Part shown: piece after piece, positions 45,655 through 58,900 of the stretch
Layout: every line of letters starts with the position of its first letter
How positions within the stretch are numbered: the first letter of the stretch is position 1
Origin: Apus apus
Lineage: Eukaryota; Chordata; Aves; Apodiformes; Apodidae
NCBI RefSeq assembly: GCF_020740795.1
Contig: NC_067312.1
Coordinates: 10,527,460 to 10,591,459, forward strand
Direction of reading: 5' to 3'
DNA length: 64,000 bases
Notes under the pieces: model-generated
What the model saw: only the letters and a program-made list of their open reading frames with translations
What the model was told of the DNA's origin: nothing
Databases searched by the model: none
Translations under genes and position numbers: made by a program

Positions 45655-46210
45655 CCCCGTGTCCCACGGACCCGGCCTCCCCCAGGTGGGACCCCCGGGG
45701 TGTCCCCCTGACCCAACACACACAGCCCGAGCGGGACCCTCCGGGTGGCCGCCACCCCCACGGTGTGTTCCCCTGACCCATGGGCACGGCCCGAGAGGGA
45801 CCCCCGGGGTGACCCCCCGCCCCACGGACACGGCATCCACCAGGTGGGACCCCACCCCCCCCCCCCCGGTGTTCTCCTGGCTCACACACATAGCCCAAGG
45901 GGGGGGGTCCCCCACTCCATAGACATGGCTTCCTCCCGGTGGAACACCCGGGGTGTCCCCATGGTCCTCGGACACAGTCTGAGTGGGACCTCTGGGGTGT
46001 CCCACACGACAAGCCCCAGGTGGGACCCCTGATGTTTCTCTTTGACCCAGAGACACCACACAGGTGGGACCCCTGGTGTGTCAGCCATCCATCCGTCCAT
46101 CCATCCCCCTGCCACTGCCACGGCCTACACAGGACCCCCGGGGTGTCCCCTGCGCCACAGGCATGGTCTGCCCCTGGTAGGACCCCACAGACACGGCCCA
46201 AGCAAGACCA
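45655..46210. repeat. Degenerate ~45-bp GC-rich minisatellite
   Basis: The core GTGGGACCCCCGGGGTGTCC followed by a GACCCA...GACACGGCC segment recurs with anchors near 45688, 45733, 45798, 45846, 45939, 45985, 46022, 46066 and 46133. Spacing is mostly 37-48 bp, with occasional longer units and C-run expansions. It lacks stop codons in several frames, which creates long artificial ORFs on both strands. A small (CCAT)n run at about 46085-46106 interrupts it. Confidence 0.8.
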
Positions 46211-48058
46211 GCCACCCGACCAACTCCCCGTGCTGCTCAGCAAGCCGCAGCTGCAGGGCTGCTCTAAAAATAGCGGGGACTGGTCCCACCAAACGATAAA
46301 TATAACCAAGATCTCTTCTGACTGTGCTAGTGTGCAGAGAGCTGGATGCAAACTGTCTGCTGAGCCCCAAGCCCCCCCCCCTCCCTTGCCTCTTTGCCAG
46401 CCTGGGGGCATTATTTTTGGAGGCTCTGTCATGGATACAGCCGTGCCGGGCACTTTCCGGGAATAGCCATGTGCAGGGATGCAGCAGGATGGTTGGTCCT
46501 TCCACCTCCCTGACCTCCATACACTTTTCTGAAGGGAGAAGTGGCAACTCCATGCACCCATAGCAGGGACCTCATATCCTCCTGGGGCCTCAACCTATGG
46601 TGACACAGGAGATTTGTCATTAAATATCCCCTGACTGGTCCCAGGATGAGTTTGTGTGCCATTAAAGGTTATTAAATATACAGAGCATTTTAATTCTTGA
46701 GTGTGATGATGGGAACACCTGATTCACCAGTGTTGATGGTGGCTTAGGAGCCACTGTCTCAAAACATGTGGGTGCAGGTGCTGCTTTCAGGGAGGAAGAG
46801 ACAGGGAGGCTCAGTTCCCCCTCGCCCCTGCTCAACCATCCCAGCACGGGTTTCCTACCTGTTCCCAGGGCAATATTTCGCTTTTCTGCCCTTTGGCCCT
46901 GTGTGTCAGCTCTGCCAAGAAGCTCTGGTATCCATCTGGGAGGGGAGCAGAGGCCACGGAACCCAGAGATGGGCTGAAAACAGCACGGTCCACGTCTCGT
47001 GGCCACTTCCTCAGGCTGTGTTTTCCAGCTTAAACTGACTGACATGAGCTCAGGGTTAACAAATGGTTAATGAACCATTATTGGCCTGAACAGGAACTGA
47101 ACTGGAACAACTTCAGTCACAGCTGAACCCATGGTGGAGCTGAATCCAAAAGATTTGCTGGTTCAGCTCCTTGGCTGCGGGGAAATACGGGCTCCTTTGT
47201 CCTTGACAAGAGTAATACATTTCTGTTTATTGTGTGGGCAGCAAAGGATTAATAATATCCCAAGTTATTTACCTCCCACTTTTGAGTGTTGAGGGTTTGT
47301 GAGCAATGTCCCTGCTGAGCACACTGTCCCTTAGCAACCTCCTCTGATTTTTAAAACAGGTTCCAGAAGGAGGATTAAGGAGCAGGACGTAAAAACTCCT
47401 TTGAACAGGCTGGGTGGGGTGAAGGTGCCCCTCCTGGGAGAGGGGCAGAGCTTCAGCTGTGGCCATGAGACAGGGAGAAGCAACACAGGCAGAATTCAGC
47501 GTCTGGAAAACCTCCAGGATCTCGGAGGAGATGGGGAAGCAGGTTACTGCTCAAGCCATATGACTGCCTAGCAGAGGGACAGCCCACCCAGGGCTGGCCA
47601 GGAGTGGGCTTCACCCACCCCTGCACACCACGGGCACCCGCAAAGGACTTTTCACAAGGCTCCGCGAAGGCAAGCGGGGATGTCTAAACCCACTACGCAG
47701 TGCTCGGCCACACGGCTGGCCGGGTTCCAGAGGCTCGCCTGCCAGGAGGAGGAGGGTGTTCCTTCAGGAAGGTGAGGTGTCCCGGGCAGCGTGCGGTGGA
47801 ACCAACCACCACGTCCTCCTGGGATGAGCTCTGCTGCCCGCGGGGCTTCCCTTTGAAGGGTGCGCTGGCGAGGTGACTGGGTGCTGGTGAGTTCATCGCT
47901 GGGTGAGCTCCCTCCCGGAGCTGCCCCGACCGGCCGGCTCGGGGGGCTGGGGCTGCCCAGCCTGTTTGCCAGGCCGGCTGCTCCCTCGGAGAGAGGAGGC
48001 TGTTCAGCTCCGGCAGGTTGAGGAGCTGACACCAGCAAAGATCCGGCCGCAGCTGTAA

Positions 48059-48095
48059 TTCCGTGTAATAGTTTTCATCACGGAAGGATGACGTC
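48059..48095. promoter_or_regulatory. Inverted repeat beside a CRE-type site
   Basis: TTCCGTG (48059-48065) and CACGGAA (48079-48085) form 7-bp inverted arms 13 nt apart. Immediately after, TGACGTC at 48089-48095 matches the CREB/ATF core. The surrounding 47.7-48.2 kb is locally CpG-rich compared with its flanks. Possibly an enhancer or minor promoter. Confidence 0.3.
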
Positions 48096-49897
48096 CCCCC
48101 GTGCACAGGCTTGTTTTGTCGCCGTGGGCGGGTTTCACGGTTGCAAAAGCACCTCCAGAAAGCAGGCACAGCATCTCCTGGAGCTGGTGGGGCAAGATGT
48201 GCCTCTGTAGGGGGGATGCCACCCCTGCACTGCCTGCAGGCTGCCTGCTCCATCCAGGTCGGTGTAGGGAAAGCAATGAAGGACCCAAGTGCAGAAATGA
48301 GCCCAGAAAGACCTGGAACCTTGCCAGGGAGGGATGGTGGAGAATTTTAACAGGCCTGTGGAGGAAGCTGGTGGGAACCAGCTGTCACGTTGCTCAGGGC
48401 CTCACCGGGCTGGGCCAGTGGGGTACAGAGCACCCCACAGTGACTCATGGCTTTGTCCCAGCTGGCAGAGAAGACAGAGAAAGCCCAAGGGCCAGGCGTG
48501 CAAGTGGAACATTGGGTGTAATTTCCTCTGTTCCCAAAAGTTAGCAAAGGAGGAGAGCAAGGCGACACCAAACGCTGCCTCTCTTTCCTGTCTCAAGGAG
48601 GGGATGCATCCCAGTGCCCCACTGTGCCATGCTGGAGCCAGGGGACATCCCCTGGGCTGGTGCTGCAAGGCCTTTCCCCCACTGGAACCTGTTCCCAGCA
48701 ACGTGCTCAGCTTGCCTGTTTGGCTAAATGGCTGTAAAACCGGAGATAGGAATCACGCTCTGAGAGTTTCCTGCTGGAGGTGCCCTCTGCCTCTGGTGGG
48801 CAGGGGTGACATTCTCTGCCAGCACATGGGGACCCCTGCATGGCTGCAAGCAGTGCTTAGGGTCACCACACCACCAACGTCACTGTGGCACCCCAGCTGA
48901 GCTCTGAACCCCACTGACATCTCATCCTGAGCTGGGGATGTCTGCTGGGACTCAGAGCCCTGCTGGCAGAGTGGGGGTTGACAGCACTGATGGGGAGAGG
49001 TGGATATACTGCTCATACTGCTTTCATGAGCAGCAGTGGTAGGGGTCAGCCAGGCTGCTGTCTTTCAGCCAAACCTCCCATGACCTTCATAGCTCCAGTG
49101 TTGCTTCTCTCCTATCTGTTGTTGCCCAGCTTCTGTAGAGAAAGGCAGTGTGTCCACCCCCATGGGACTATGGGACAACTTAAGCATTGAGGGAGCAAAG
49201 GCACCTTCCATGCTACTAGGCTGGGTGCAGATCAATAATTCAGTGCTTTAGCCACCACACTTTACTGCTGTTTTGTGTCTGAGACGCACAGGGGCCTTTG
49301 CAGAGCCAAACAGGGGGACTGACTGTGGGCAACACTCAAGAAGTCCATCCTGGAGCTGCTGGCAGACATTCTACCAAGGGGTTAGGGCTGCAGGTTGCAG
49401 ATTGGCAGACTGAGGAAGAGTTTCTGCAAGGGAGAGGTGCAGCCCCAAGCAGGTGCTTAGAGAAGGAATATCTGCAGGCCTGAGATTTCACAGCACAAAG
49501 CCACAGCAGATCTGATGTGGTGTTGGTTACTACCTACACTGAGCAGGAGGTCAGGCTGGAGATGTCTCTGCCAGTGCTGCTCAGGAGACACTCAGCTGAA
49601 ACAAATAATCCCTGCTAACCCCTTACTGTTGGGCATACAAACTGCTGCCACTTCAGTCCTTGGGGACACCCGTTGCCCTGGCCAGTTTGACTTCACTTGG
49701 TGGCCCTCTCCTCTCACCAGCAGCTGAGGAGCTGGAGGCTGTCTGTGGGTTTAGGATGGCATCAGCAATGGGCTACAGAGAGAGTGCTGCTGGTCTGGGC
49801 GATTCACCCACCTCCCCAGCTCTGCAGAGGGATGCACACTGCCCCTGCATTTGGCCTGGGAATGGATCATCGAGCTTCTGCTGCGGCTTCCCTGCAG

Positions 49898-49959
49898 AAA
49901 TCATAGAATCATAGAACTATTCCAGTTGGAAAAGACCCTTGGGATCACCGAGTCCAACC
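49898..49959 (-). repeat. CR1 3'-tail fragment
   Basis: A 62-bp minus-oriented CR1 end with ATCATAGAATCATAGAACT, then CCAGTTGGAAAAGACCC and GGGATCACCGAGTCCAACC. Severely 5'-truncated. Same tail subtype as the copy at 43034. Confidence 0.85.
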
Positions 49960-52900
49960 AAATGTTCCCTTTCTTTTATGCTTGCCTTGGAAAGAAGGAA
50001 AAAAAAAAAGGGGGGGAGGAACTGATAAACTCTGTTTACTCACTCAGATAGCATCGGCCCTCAGCAGCTGGCTGGTGTGGGCTGTGCCGGGGCTGGTGTG
50101 TGCCAGGGCTGCTCAGAACCATGCAGAGACATCTCGGCCTTAAGTATGCAAGTTGGGGCTGATAGCAGGAGGCAAATGTCCCCTTGGTATCACCTTGGTG
50201 GAGTGGCAGGGGCTGGGGCCATCCAGAAATGTCTCCCACCACTGCAGGCTGCCCCAGGTCCCAAGAGCACCCACTCCCTCTGGGTATCTGCCTGCACCTA
50301 AATTTTGGCATTCCTCCCTGGCCATGCTAAATGTTCAGGGCTTCCTGGAGTTCTGTGTTTTGGAGCACTCGCAGGGGTCCTGCACCCCGTGCAGTGTCAG
50401 CATCCTGGGGTGCTGCAGCCCCTCTTCCAGCAACTGGAGGACCTGGCCAAGCTTTGCACAGATACAGGATTTTTGAACCCCCCTTTGTGTGTGAGGATGG
50501 CTCCAAGGCTGTGCTGTGTGGAGGGGCTGAAAAACCCCTTCCCTGCTGCCTGCTGCTGGGGAGGTGCTGGGCTCTTTGGGGTTCATCTGGAAACTGAGGT
50601 CAGAGGGAATATTTCCATTTTGGTAACTGAAAATATGGGGTGATGAAAAATCCCTTCCCACGCTTGTCTTGGTCAGTGGATGCTGCCTGTTGGCACAAGG
50701 TGGCAGCCCAGCCCAGCTTACGTTCAGCAGGGCTGTGTCCAGTGCCTCTGAGGAGGGAGCCGGGCCCTGCCGTGACCTGCCAAGGTGGCCCCATCCCAGC
50801 AGACTTGGGGTGCCCGTCCTCTGCAGGATGTTGCCTGTTATGGGAGGAGCAAGCCCTGCTGCAGGACACAGCCACCGTCTCATGGTCTAGGAAAGGGGCT
50901 GTCAGGGCAGTGGGCCAGCAGCCAGGGGGTTGCACCCGCATCACCCACCCTCTGGAGGAAGGAGAGCCCCTAGGCACTGAGCTTTCTCTGCTCATATACA
51001 TGGTAGTGAGGTCCCCCCAAGGCATGGGGCTGCCCTGGCCACAGGCACCCATGGATTGCACCACGGCTTCCCCTGGCTCTGCTTCACCTTCCCTCTGTGA
51101 GGGGGCTCTGGGGGCAAGGGACATGCTGGTGGGCTCCAGTCCAGCAGCCCTTGGGCTAGAGAAGGCTCATGGTGAGGCCACACAAGGTAGATGGTTGCTA
51201 CCAGAGCTTTCTTGCTACCAGAACCTTCTTTCAGGGCCTTTCTGAGCAAGAAGGAACAAACACAGGAATGAGGGAAATGAGCCAGCAGAGCCATGAGGAA
51301 TGACGGGCTCTCCCCAAGCTGGGGGTGTTAGGAGAGATTAAAAGTGTTCACAGGCATCTCACCCTGATGTGGCTCTACACCTCCAGCAAAGGGATGTAGA
51401 GAGGTGTTTTTACAAAGTCATGATGCTACGGTGGTTGAAGTTCTTTGGCATCAGTTCTCGCTTCTTGAGGCTCACTGTATTTCCATGTCCTGCTGTTTGC
51501 CCCTGCCTCTTGCAGGTTGGTGGCTGTTTTGTGCCCAAGATTCCCCATGGGTATGTTCAAGGAGACAGCCACAAGGAGGCTCCCATTTTTTCCCCTCCAT
51601 CCATCCATGCATGCTCTGCAGGTGCATTGTTGTATGAACAGGAAGAGCTGTGAAGCTCCTGCCATAGGATAACTCAGTAGATCTACAGGATGGTGCCTGG
51701 CTCAAGCGTGGAGTTCACCCCTGTCCCCCAAGCAGCCAAAGCTCTGTGTGTGTGTCTGCCTTGCTTGACTGGCTCCATCTTGATGTGTGTCTTTTCCCAT
51801 CTTGTGTTTGCTCATCTGGAATGGAGGACACATAAGAACACTGCTGATGTGATAGGCCTTGTTAGAGGTCTGCACCATCTGGCATTTCCTTTGGATTTAT
51901 AGTCTAATGCTGTATCAGATTTGTTTACCCCCTTGTTGTCACCATAACCTGAGCCTTGACTACCTAAGGCTGGGAGATGGGCACCCCAACCTTTCCTGTC
52001 ATTGCAGGACCCTGTTTTCAGGCACTGCATCTTTGCCTTAAACCCCAGGCAAACCCTTAGCCATCTTTGGGTAGGGCTGCTCCCAGCTTCTGTAGGAAAC
52101 TCTGGCAGGAAAAAGCCTGACTGAACAGTTGAGCAGTTCCCCTCTGTGCATCTTAAGCACATCTGCATCTACATAGGCAGAGGAAACCAGGCCAGAAGGA
52201 GCCCATGGAGCAGATGGACAGATCTGAAGGATGGGCTGTGCTAGCTGCCAGCATTATCAGGCAGGGCTGGGCAGCACGAGCAAGCTGCTGTACTGGCAGT
52301 ATGCCTGTCAGCATCCAGAAAAACCCTGTCTGAACATCCACCTGAGTACAACTGCTCTCCATGCTCAAATGTGCAGTCATGCTCAGCCCCACAGCTTTGG
52401 CATCTTCATGCTCGGGGGAAGCAGATAACAGAGAGGACAAACCTTCCTATCCCAAATTACAGCCGTGCATGGCCTGTCACCTCTGCTTGCACAGGGCTGG
52501 GACCCTTCCTGAGGTTTCCTTGTGCTACTTGCAGGCAGCAGGGGAGCTGCCAGCTCTGGCTGCACCACTGTTGGCTGGCCAGAGAGCAATGTCCACTCTG
52601 GCTGTTATTTCTGTCCTAGCTTCTCCCCCTCAAAGGGATGCTCTTGCTGGGCCCCTTCAGCTCCTAGTGTCCAGCTCTCTTTCCCATGCCTGCTCTTCAT
52701 TTCAGTGAATGCACTCAATCCCTCACCAGGCGCTTGGGAGGATTGAGAATTAAATGATGCTAAAATCCCTGCCAGCTGCCCATGTGGGGCTCCCTGGATG
52801 ACCCTCGCCAGCTCAGCACAGGCAGATGCACAAGCAAAGAAGGTCACGTCAGGAGCCTCAGACCCCCCGCTCCAAGCACCATGGCTGTCCCTGCCCCAGG

Positions 52901-55900
52901 GAAGCTTTTCCCAGGGTGCAGATTCCCAGTGCTGTGGTGAAGAGGTGTGAGGGTGGCTGGGGGCTGAGCAAAGCCCTCTTACCTCTGTGCTTTGCACGGC
53001 ACTAGTGGAGGATGCTGCAGGAATGCTGGCAGTGACAGCAATGGATGGGAAGTGGGTTTGGGCTCTCTGCAGCAATTTCCAGCCAGAGGACCTGTCTCTG
53101 TGTCTTTCATGCTAGTTTCATGCTTTCATGCTAGTTCCAGTAGCAAAGCTGGCTTGGTTTTCATTCAGAGAGGGTAAATATACAACCCCAAATGTGACTT
53201 CGAGCTGATAAATGTCACCTGCTGATGCAGCTTAAGCCATTAAGTGCGTCCTTTGGCCACCATATGCATGCTGTGGGGACAAAGGGTCTCACCAGCAAAG
53301 CTTTCTGGTGGGGAAGCTGTTCTGGGTGCAGAGGGCTGCTCTGCAGTGGGAGGCAGTTGGCTACTTTTGGGATACCCGTCTCCAGGCTGTGCTATCTGAA
53401 CATGCTCTACAGGGACAAGCTGTTTCCAGAAGCTGGCTGCTTGCCCTGACAGGCCTGGCTCTGGAGCTTCATCTCCACCAGCTGCAGCTGGAATAAATAC
53501 ACAGGGGAGCACAGGGGTGCATAAAAGTGCTGCTTTGCAGCCACGTATCCACTTTGCTGCCAAATGGGTGAGGGAAGGAAAGAGGATAATGTTCCTGAAT
53601 TAAAGTTTCAGCCCTTTCCTCCTCCATTACTAATCCCCATTCAGATTTAATCAGGCAAAGAGTTCTGAATTACTGCAGCAGCAATCCATCCCAGAGAGGC
53701 TGTACTTCAGTGGCTGTTGTGCAAGCTCACAACAAAAAGACAAACCTGTCTCTCACAGGTTGCAACGTGAAACGCAGCAGCACATAGAGGCACCACCAAG
53801 GGGCACCCGGGGGGGAAGCAAAGTCAGCCAGTGCAGCATAGATGGGAGCAGGCCAGCTGGGCCAAGCAGTTGGCTCACATCTTGGGAGCATTGCAAGATG
53901 AGTGTGGAGGGATGCTGAAAACCTCAGAGATGAAGCCAAACGATCAGCGAAGATCTGGGAGAGCTGGGTGACAAATGCAGGATGTCCATGTGGTATCTCC
54001 TCAGGACTGTGTCTGCCAGATGGGTCCAATATTTGGCTGGGAAAGGGCCTTTGCAGCACAGTTCAGAATAGCTTTGATGATATTCCCAATGGCAAGGGAG
54101 TGGGGAAAGACCAGAGCTGTTCTGCCAAAAGGCTCTGCAAGACCTTGGTGTGGAGAGAGAGAAGACTTGGTTTGAAGACTATACAACTGGCAGGATAATG
54201 ATTTTGTATACCACGATGGAAAAACTTTGTGAATGTGAAGAGGTTTTTTCTAGACAATTTGAACTTGAAGCCATGGGATGCATCTGTGAGGAGAAAATCA
54301 TGGCAGGTTGAGATTAATTTTGGACAAAGAAAGCTGGGTCTGGGACAGAGAGGCAGATCTGCAAATCCACATGGAGCTGTATGAGCTGGTGCACTTATCT
54401 GAAGACAGAGCATTAGATTAATCTCATCTGACACTTCCCATTTCCCTTAGCTCAGGTCCTCATGATCCCTGTAATGTCAGTAGAGAAAACAGGTACTTTT
54501 GGGGTATCTAACCTAGTTTGAATATGTATTTGAGGGTGAAGGCAACTGATAAAAGTGTTTTAATGGATTGTAAAGAGGAACAGTGGGAACAGCTCAGAGA
54601 CAGACAATCACAATGTGAACACCTGCATTTGCTCAGCTAAGTCCTGACCCAGAGGGAATCTCACAGAAAGGCCAGGGGAATGCCTGCCAGAAAGAACACT
54701 GAGGGAATGACCAGTGAGGACACCGGACACAGAAGGCAGAGGAGAATGGACTCTTAAGGAGAAAAATGTGACCAATGACCCAGGGGTGAAAAATCAGGGA
54801 GGAAAAAGCATCATCACACCTTCTAACACTGCATCAGCAGGACAAAGAAGGGGCTAGAAAATGTCCTTAGGACCTTTGCAGGGGAGCAGAGCAGTTGTAC
54901 AGGCTTGCACAATCTCACTGTCAAAGCAGTGCAATCCTTCCTGCTTTTGCTTCATGGCCAAGTGGGCACATCCCACCTTCACTTAACAACTCAAGCTGCC
55001 TGTGTGGCTGTATGAACAGAGAGAAATATAGAAATTATGAGGCTGAGAGAGAGCATTCAGCATTGATGGCCTTGAATGAAAGTCTGAGGATGAGTTTTGA
55101 AAAACCCCTATGTCCAAAGGGACAGTTTATTTATTTCTTCCAGAAAGCCAAGACAGGTACAGATGCCAGCTCCTCCATCCTCACATGCAGACACAATTAG
55201 TATTAAAACTTAGTGCCTAAGGGGCATTCATGTTGCCTTCACAGTATCCTGCAGTTAGAGAGTTTGGTCTCTAGAAACTCATTCTGTCAGCACTAAATTG
55301 GTGAAGCCACAGAAAGAAACTCCCTAATTAACTCCAGAACTGGGCAGTTTTCTGCCAAATCCTCATGTTACAAGCAACCTTGAACAAAGACATTAGGTTT
55401 GACCTACAAGGCTCCTTGGTACTTCCTGATTCTGCCCCGAAACCTCCAGATCCTGCAGGGAAACATGCACTTTATCACTGCTGGGTGCTGTTTTAGCAGA
55501 TCTTTCCATGTAAAAGCAGGAATTGGGCTGTATGGTAATTTCATAGGAGACCTCTAGAGAAACTTGGCTGCCTTATGAGAAGGTGGGTTCAGGGATGCTT
55601 TTCTTTGACATCTGTGTTGTCTCTGTAAGGGGTTCTGGTGTCAGAATATCTGGCTTTTTGCAGTCAAGCTTGGCGTGAATGCTGCAGGCTATAATCAGCT
55701 GAGGAACTGGGCTTTTCCCTGTGGATGTGTCAGCCAAAGCTTGGCTTTAAGAAGCTCCTGAATGCACAAGACGGCACCGGTGTCACCAGATGGGAATAGG
55801 AGATAATAGGTGGCTGGATGAGAGCTGCAGACTAGAGAGGAATTGCTGGGTAGGGGAAGAGGCAGATGATGGGTAACAGATGCTGTGATAGAAGCAAAAA

Positions 55901-58900
55901 TGTCTTTACCCAGTATCTTCATGAGCCTTCAGCAGTTCCATATGTATATGCAAATATCCCATGGGAGATAAATGGCTAGCAATTAAGGATCAAAAGACAG
56001 GGCAAAATTACGGTATCCACCTAACATTACTTGCATTTGGATGCTGTCTTCTTCTAGATTTGTGTGGTTGCCAGTAGCCAACACTTTTCCAAGCAGAATT
56101 TTCTGTGTCAATGTGTGTAGCGCTGAACATGAAAGCAAACAGCATCTGGAAGCAAACAACTTGTAACGAGCGCCATTAGGAATTTCAATCTGCAAACCAC
56201 AAAATTATCCCTAGTACATGTAAATGACTCTGCCAATCTGTTTCTTTCCTACCCACTAAGCATAACAATGACAATGGGTTCATTTTCCCACTTGGGGGGA
56301 GGCTCACATCAGCATCTCCGGAAGTGGCAGGAGGACCTATCACCCATCCTACAGGCAGGCTGTGTATAGTGGAGCCATTCCCCAAGCTCTGCCAGTGTTT
56401 AGTCTGCCACCGACCAGGGAAACAGCCTTGCTAATTACTAGAAATCCTGAAAGCATCAAATAATTTCAAGCCAGGCTCCTGAGGGAAGAGGAATGGCATA
56501 TACAAACAGTTTGCTAGTCACGGTCTAATTGCTAGAATTTGGCCCAGGTGCTGGGACTAAGAGCAGTACCCTAAGGAAAGGGCTGTAGGGTCTCTGATAA
56601 GAGCATTCACTTGGGATCTTGGCTTTATACACTTAGAGGAAAGTGTGAAGGGTCAGAAAGCATGCCTGGTACTGACCCAAACCACTCTGGGTTAAGCAAA
56701 CGTAATTTCAGGTAGGTTGCTTTTCCTGGCCTCTTATTTCTAGAAACTGGAGACTCACTCCTGCCTCCTGGTAGGTCTTGAGTCTCCCCTCCATCCCTGT
56801 GAATCAGCAGGGGCAAGTTTTGGTCCAGAGAGGTGGACTTAACCTTCTGCTGGGCACCTCTGTTATGACCTTATCAGCATATATTGATGGATGCCACTAT
56901 AAGCTGTGTGGTTTGGGTGCTCAGATGTGAGAAACTGCACAAATGGGGACAGGGAATGGCATCTCAGCAGACCAGGAAAGTTAATTTCTCTGTAGGTGAT
57001 GGGAAACTAGACCAAAGTTGCATTCCACCCCTCCTACATCACCCTCCTGCACCCCTGTTTCTGCTGCTCCTCCTGGCCTGATCTTAGTGGCATTACTCTG
57101 TCACTGCCTTTTTCTCTAGGATTGTTTTGTTCTTGTGTCCCTTTCCTCAACGAGAATCACCAGCTACTTGCTGAAGACAAGACCTGGCAAACTGCTGCCA
57201 GCATCAGGCTGCTAATGGCATTGCCTGCAGCCATGCTCTGGCTCTAGGCTCTAAGAGGTATTTCAGCTGAACCCTTCTCAGGTAGATGGGAAGAGATGAG
57301 AAAGAAGAGAAGCAGGAGGGAAATGACTGCCTTGGGGAATGGCTGGCACTGTTCAGGATGCAGATGGGGACTGGAGGTGTTGGTGGTCCCTGCTCCTTCC
57401 CTTTGGGTGGGTTTGGACAAGTCAGCCAGGTGAGGTGAGGGATGGGTGTTTTATCGTGGTATGTTGCCAAGGGTACCAGGTGACAGGGCAAGGCTCAGGG
57501 CTGCCTGCCCCGCTGCCCCACAGTTGTAATCTAGTAACCAGGGACTTCTCACTCCTCAGCTTTTGCAGCTTGCTGCCAAGGCAAACCTCAACCCAGGCAG
57601 GATTCTTGCAGACCCCTTATCACAGCCCCAGTGTTTAAACAATCATATCTGTGCCAGGCTATTTCCCTCCAACCTTTGTGGATTTTCCTAAGCAATTTTA
57701 TGTAACCAGCTGGGCTGGATTGCCATTAGCATAGAGCAAAGGTTTATTGCCCTTTTTTTCTTGCTTTAAGATAGAAAAGGAAGTTATAAAAGCAGTATTT
57801 TCTTTCTTTTTATTCCTTTAAATTTTATTTATTTTTATCCTCAAGTCTTAGGAGAGGCTCAAAGAGCTTGTGAATAGTTTCTGTCCTGCTGCAACAGACA
57901 CCATAATACCCAGCCCAAGAAAAAGAAGACATGTGGGATTGTTAGCTACAGTTTTGAATTTTGCTTTTGTATTTGCTTTTTAAATGTTCATTTAATTCAA
58001 AGATGCAGAAAACAGTGTAAAGAAATATTCCCTAAATTATACTAATCCTGTTGAAACAGATGTTACTCAAGGTGTTTCTGTGGAAGATCTCAAGGGGGTC
58101 CCCCATTTTTGTTATTCTTTCAAAACTGTCCTCTCAGGCCTACCATCAGGGATACAGGGGGAAGTTCAGCAACATACATGTATTGGTAATAAAGATGTAA
58201 GGTCCATGAAAACAGCAGCTTTAAGGTTGTGATGCTGCATCCTCTGTGACTTACCTTCACCTCCAGCTTGCTCTGTTATTAAGAAAACTGCCCAGCAGCT
58301 GCCAGGCAGGCTGCATTGTGAACACAAGTAAGTAAAATCTGGAGAGTCCTTAATTTTCTATTTGTTGTTTTAAAAACAAAGGAGATGTGAGGGAGGACTG
58401 GGAAAAACTACAATCTGGAATGTGAGATACTTCCTAATTATTAGTTATTGCTTGTGTTAAATTGCAACAATCAGCAGCAGGGTGCTAGACATTGTATGGG
58501 CATTTAATGAAATGGATAAACTTCTGTTATCTTCGTATTTAAAATTATTTGTAAAAGGATTTTTCTAAATCCTTTGGAAAATGCAACAAAAATGAGAGCC
58601 AAAATGTGAACAAGAGAGACTCCTTGTTGAGGCAGGGAGGAGAGAGTTGTGAAATGCATGCTTTCTGCACACCCCTCTGAGGAGGCTGGTGAAGAAAGTT
58701 TTCACAAGGGGGCTTTTATTCTGCTATCACAGCTCTGAAAGCTTGATGTGTGTGCCAGAGGGAGGGCAAGCCTGCCTGCCTGCTTTCCTCCTGCTCCTCA
58801 CATAGCAGGAAGGCACGGCACACACGCACACCATTTGGACTCCGGCACCTACGGAACAACTTAGCTGGAAGGTTAAACAGCCTGCTTGCATAGGAAACGT

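Noticed and set aside
45557-46561. 334-codon minus-strand frame
   Set aside because: Coincides with the 45-bp minisatellite. The repeated Gly/Pro words are a by-product of the DNA repeat.
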